Shown here piece after piece: positions 61,374-64,000 of a stretch of 64,000 nucleotides of DNA. Made by a program: the position numbers and the translations under genes. The notes under the pieces were generated by a model. It was not told the DNA's origin. It worked only from the letters and a program-made list of their open reading frames with translations, and did no database searches. This stretch comes from Aldehydirespirator sp965116665 (lineage in GTDB: Bacteria > Actinomycetota > Acidimicrobiia > Acidimicrobiales > Aldehydirespiratoraceae): positions 744,001-808,000 of the forward strand of contig OZ220709.1 of assembly GCA_965116665.1 (NCBI GenBank). Direction: 5' to 3'. Within the stretch, counting starts at the first letter, position 1, and each line of letters begins with the position of its first letter.

Positions 61374-62909
61374 ATGGCCGCTGAGCGTCGCCGTCGCCGG
61401 CCGCGGGAATCCGTGGCCAAGGAGCCGAGCGGGCCGGTCCAGCCGCCCTGGCGCCTGCACGAGCGCCGCTTCGAGCCGACAACGGTGGTGAGCGAGGACG
61501 AGCTGGAGGCCATCCACGAGGCGTCGCTGGTGGTGCTGCGCGACACCGGTATGGACTTCCTGCATCCGACGGCCCGGCGGATGTGGGCCGACGCGGGTGC
61601 GGCGGTGAACGGGGACCGGGTCCGTTTCGACCCGGAGATGGTCACCGAACTGGTGGCGGCCGCTCCTGGCGAGTTCGTCCTGCATGCCCCCGACCCGGCC
61701 CGGCACCTGCCCATGGGTGGCCGCAGCCTGTCCTTCGCTGCGGTCGCCAGTCCGCCGAATGTGGCCGACCGGTCCGGCGGCCGCCGCACCGGCAATCGGG
61801 ATGACTTCTGCCGGCTCGTGATGCTGAGCGAAGCTCTCAACGCGGTGGCGCTTCACGGCGGCTACCAGGTGGAGCCGGTCGACGTCCACTCCTCGGTCCG
61901 CCATCTCGTCACCACCCGCGACCTTCTGACCCTGTCACGCAAGGCCCTTCACTGCTACTCCCTCGGCGCCCAGCGCAACCAGGACTGCCTGGAGATGGTG
62001 CGGATCGTGCGCGGTGTCAGCCACGAGCAACTCGACTCCGAGCCGTCGATCTTTACGGTCGTCAACTGCAGCTCCCCGCTGCGACTCGACACACCGATGC
62101 TGGAGGGGATCCTCCAGTTCTCGGCCCGCAACCAGGTGGTGGTGGTCACGCCGTTCACACTGGCGGGCGCGATGGCGCCGGTGACGGTGGCCGGCGCGGT
62201 GGTGCAGCAGAACGCCGAGGCTCTGGCCGGAATTGCGTTCTGCCAGTTGGTGCGCAAGGGCTCGCCGGTGATGTACGGCGGGTTCACCTCCAACGTCGAC
62301 ATGCAGTCGGGGGCGCCCGCCTTCGGCACTCCCGAGTACATGCAGGCCGTGCTGCTGGGCGGCCAGCTGGCCCGCCGCTACGGCGTTCCGTACCGGTCCT
62401 CGAATGTGTGCGCGGCCAACGCGGTGGACGCCCAGGCCGCCTACGAGAGCGTGTTCTCGCTGTGGGCCGTGGTCATGGGGGGCGCCCACATGGTGATGCA
62501 CGGCGCGGGCTGGATGGAGGGCGGGCTGCAGGCCTGCTTCGAGAAGATGGTCATCGACGCCGACATGATCGGCATGGTCGGCGCGTTCCTGGAGCCGCTG
62601 GCCACCGACACCGACTCGCTGGCAGTGGAGGCCATCGCCGAGGTCGGACCGGGCGGGCACTTCTTTGGCACGGCCCACACCCTGGCCCGCTACCGCGACG
62701 CCTTCTTCAAGCCGATGGTCTCGGACTGGCGCAACTACGAGACCTGGGAGGAGGCCGGCTCGCCCACCGCGCTCGACCACGCCGAGCGCCTGGTGGGTGA
62801 ACTGCTGGAGGCGTACGAGCCGCCCGCGTTGGCCGACGACGTGCGGGCCGAGCTGGACGACTTCGCCGACCGGCGCATCGCCGAGGGCGGCGTGGCCACC
62901 GACTTCTGA
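61374..62909 (+). CDS. MttB-like methyltransferase (trimethylamine methyltransferase family, non-pyrrolysine)
   Basis: 511 residues across the whole MttB barrel (EDELEAIHEASLVVLRDTGMDF in part, then MYGGFTSNVDMQSGAPAFGTPEY in part). True trimethylamine methyltransferases use an in-frame amber codon for pyrrolysine; this frame has no TAG, so it belongs to the larger non-Pyl group, whose known members demethylate glycine betaine, proline betaine or carnitine with a corrinoid protein. No corrinoid partner is adjacent, which is odd. A Rieske oxygenase follows 313 nt later. ATG is six bases after TATCCT (61362-61367). Confidence 0.85.
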   Translation: MAAERRRRRPRESVAKEPSGPVQPPWRLHERRFEPTTVVSEDELEAIHEASLVVLRDTGMDFLHPTARRMWADAGAAVNGDRVRFDPEMVTELVAAAPGEFVLHAPDPARHLPMGGRSLSFAAVASPPNVADRSGGRRTGNRDDFCRLVMLSEALNAVALHGGYQVEPVDVHSSVRHLVTTRDLLTLSRKALHCYSLGAQRNQDCLEMVRIVRGVSHEQLDSEPSIFTVVNCSSPLRLDTPMLEGILQFSARNQVVVVTPFTLAGAMAPVTVAGAVVQQNAEALAGIAFCQLVRKGSPVMYGGFTSNVDMQSGAPAFGTPEYMQAVLLGGQLARRYGVPYRSSNVCAANAVDAQAAYESVFSLWAVVMGGAHMVMHGAGWMEGGLQACFEKMVIDADMIGMVGAFLEPLATDTDSLAVEAIAEVGPGGHFFGTAHTLARYRDAFFKPMVSDWRNYETWEEAGSPTALDHAERLVGELLEAYEPPALADDVRAELDDFADRRIAEGGVATDF

Positions 62910-63031
62910 CCGGCCAGGATCAGCGGCGCCACCCTCCCGGCCCGGCCGGGAGCGAGCCTGGTTGAATCTGCTGCGTGTCTCGGTTATCCTGTGCATTGTT
63001 CTAGCTGTCCGCGACAGCGATGAACATGCGA

Positions 63032-63091
63032 GTGCCGGAGCACCTCCCCCGGTTGAAGGCTCAGTGGCCGAGCGGGGAGGTACTCCGGCGC
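63032..63091. repeat. Long inverted repeat
   Basis: GTGCCGGAGCACCTCCCC (63032-63049) pairs with 63074-63091 over 18 positions, with one C-A mismatch and one G-U-type pair, around a 24-nt loop that has its own GGC/GCC mini-stem. Either a structured leader RNA for the Rieske gene or the remnant of a small mobile repeat. The rest of the 62910-63222 gap holds only a possible terminator. Confidence 0.6.
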
Positions 63092-63101
63092 CTTGCATTA
63101 T

Positions 63102-63121
63102 AGGCGTGTTTCAAGCCTTTT
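63102..63121 (+). terminator. Possible weak intrinsic terminator
   Basis: A short stem (AGGC with GCCT, loop GTGTTTCAA) is followed directly by TTTT. Only four pairs, but it is the only hairpin plus U-tract in the gap after the MttB-like gene. Confidence 0.3.
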
Positions 63122-63222
63122 TGATGTTTGTCAGCACAATTCTGGGAGCGAGAACGGGTATGACGGCCGTGCGGCCTGTCCCGGCGTTGCGGTCGGGGGG
63201 CGGCCGTGGTGTACTTCGCGCT

Positions 63223-64000
63223 ATGCGGACGCTCGGCGGCGGCAGTTCGATCGACTTCACGTCCGAGGACTTCTGGTCGGCAACCCGGCGGCCGGTGGAG
63301 CGGGCGACCGGACTCCAGCCGGCCGCCTACACCAGCGAGGAGTTCTTCGAGGCCGAGAAGGATCGGCTGTTCGGCCGGGCGTGGGTGGCGGTGGCCTCGG
63401 CGTCGGAGGTGGCCGAGCCGGGGCGCCTGCTGGTCCGGAACGTGGGCGGCACCTCGGTGCTGATCGCCCGGGGCCGGGACGGGGTGCTGCGAGGCTTCGT
63501 CAACTCGTGCCGGCACCGGGGGACCGAGCTGGCCTCCGAGGACTGCACGGTGTCGCGGATGATCCGCTGCCCCTACCACCGCTGGGGATATGCCCTCGAC
63601 GGCTCGCTGGTGGCGACCCCGCTGTTCGACGAGGTGCCCCGGCCGGGCTTCGACCCCGCGGAGTTCTGGTTGCTGCCGGTGCGGGTGGAGACGTGGGGCT
63701 TCTGTGTGTTCGCCTGCCTGGACGAGCACACGCCGCCTCTGGACGGGTGGCTGGGCGACCTGCCCGAGCGGATGGCCGGCTACGGCTTCGACGGCTGGTA
63801 CGTCCACGAGAAGTGCAGCTTCGACGTGGCCGCCAACTGGAAGCTGTTGACCGAGAACTTCCAGGAGTACTACCACCTGGCCTGGGTCCATCCCGAGCTG
63901 GCCAAGGTGTCGCGGGTCCGGGACCACTACCGCTACCAGGGGCCGGGCCTGTACTGCGGCCAGACCACCACCCCGGTGTCGGGCGACGAGCGCGACGACT
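63223..64000 (+). CDS. Rieske [2Fe-2S] non-heme oxygenase alpha subunit, 5' part
   Basis: 259 residues are visible; the gene runs off the window. The Rieske cluster ligands are complete: CRHRG (C-x-H) and CPYHRWGY (C-x2-H), 18 residues apart. The catalytic domain begins with WKLLTENFQEYYHLAWVHPEL, containing the first iron-binding His pair (E-x-Y-H-x4-H). It resembles ring-hydroxylating and glycine-betaine/stachydrine demethylating oxygenases. Placement behind an MttB-like gene suggests metabolism of N-methylated compounds (inference). ATG 63223 lies after GTGTACTTCGCGCT. Confidence 0.88.
   Translation, partial: MRTLGGGSSIDFTSEDFWSATRRPVERATGLQPAAYTSEEFFEAEKDRLFGRAWVAVASASEVAEPGRLLVRNVGGTSVLIARGRDGVLRGFVNSCRHRGTELASEDCTVSRMIRCPYHRWGYALDGSLVATPLFDEVPRPGFDPAEFWLLPVRVETWGFCVFACLDEHTPPLDGWLGDLPERMAGYGFDGWYVHEKCSFDVAANWKLLTENFQEYYHLAWVHPELAKVSRVRDHYRYQGPGLYCGQTTTPVSGDERDD

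Noticed and set aside
61374..62909. Pyrrolysine-containing trimethylamine methyltransferase
   Set aside because: The frame has no internal TAG; it belongs to the non-Pyl group.
63032..63091. tRNA-Sec or another tRNA
   Set aside because: The long stem has a two-arm shape only, with no T-loop or anticodon-arm pattern on either strand.

Overview
This 64 kb window comes from a high-GC actinobacterium, most likely an Acidimicrobiia-type lineage (inference). The evidence is uniformly GC-rich coding sequence, a WhiB regulator, a DinB-fold protein of the mycothiol-dependent maleylpyruvate isomerase family, S-layer-homology repeats with extra cysteines, many CoA-thioester enzymes, and starts that repeatedly sit 6-8 nt after a TAnnnT box, as expected for leaderless transcripts. 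No rRNA, tRNA or CRISPR array was seen.

Layout. 1-5.5 kb: the end of an acyltransferase/SGNH protein, then the branched-chain amino acid operon ilvB-ilvN-ilvC, with dps coupled to its end. A leaderless 12-codon leader peptide (eight consecutive Val/Leu codons) and a hairpin precede ilvB, a textbook attenuation arrangement. 5.5-18.6 kb: a defence island. A type I restriction-modification locus (hsdM, hsdS and, 6 kb away, hsdR) is split by an AAA+ ATPase/subtilase pair, an XRE-ImmA/IrrE protein with a broken partner, and an unknown gene. A 59-nt dps-like fragment at the far edge repeats part of the intact dps at the near edge. 18.6-20 kb: a nuclease-like unknown gene and a VapBC-type toxin-antitoxin pair. 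20-27 kb: a Thr/Pro-rich lipoprotein, thiolase, aldehyde dehydrogenase, a small DUF5678-like/retropepsin-like pair, an FAD-linked oxidase, and a peroxiredoxin whose catalytic residue is encoded by TGA.

27-32 kb: four lower-pathway genes of protocatechuate/gallate 4,5-cleavage (ligJ, ligK, ligI, ligU), next to a family III CoA transferase resembling 2-methylfumaryl-CoA isomerase. 32-35 kb: whiB, coupled to a secreted leucine-rich-repeat/S-layer protein that probably starts at CTG. 35-48 kb: dehydrogenases, acyl-CoA synthetase, acyl-CoA dehydrogenase, an orphan methylmalonyl-CoA mutase small subunit, enoyl-CoA hydratase, an AlbA_2/ATPase regulator flanked by short direct repeats, and an acyltransferase. 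48-58.7 kb: isocitrate dehydrogenase, a heterodimeric ABC exporter, malate dehydrogenase, a Fpg/Nei glycosylase, an SCP2 protein, a SulP transporter, a desaturase and an ACT protein. 58.8-64 kb: a UGSC-family selenoprotein with in-frame TGA and an adjacent hairpin, a large unknown partner gene, an SDR, a non-pyrrolysine MttB-like methyltransferase, and the start of a Rieske oxygenase.

The most notable signals are two independent in-frame TGA codons at expected selenocysteine sites, each followed by a hairpin. They imply that this organism decodes UGA as selenocysteine, although no sel genes lie in the window. Next are the ilv attenuator and the nested defence island with its dps scar.
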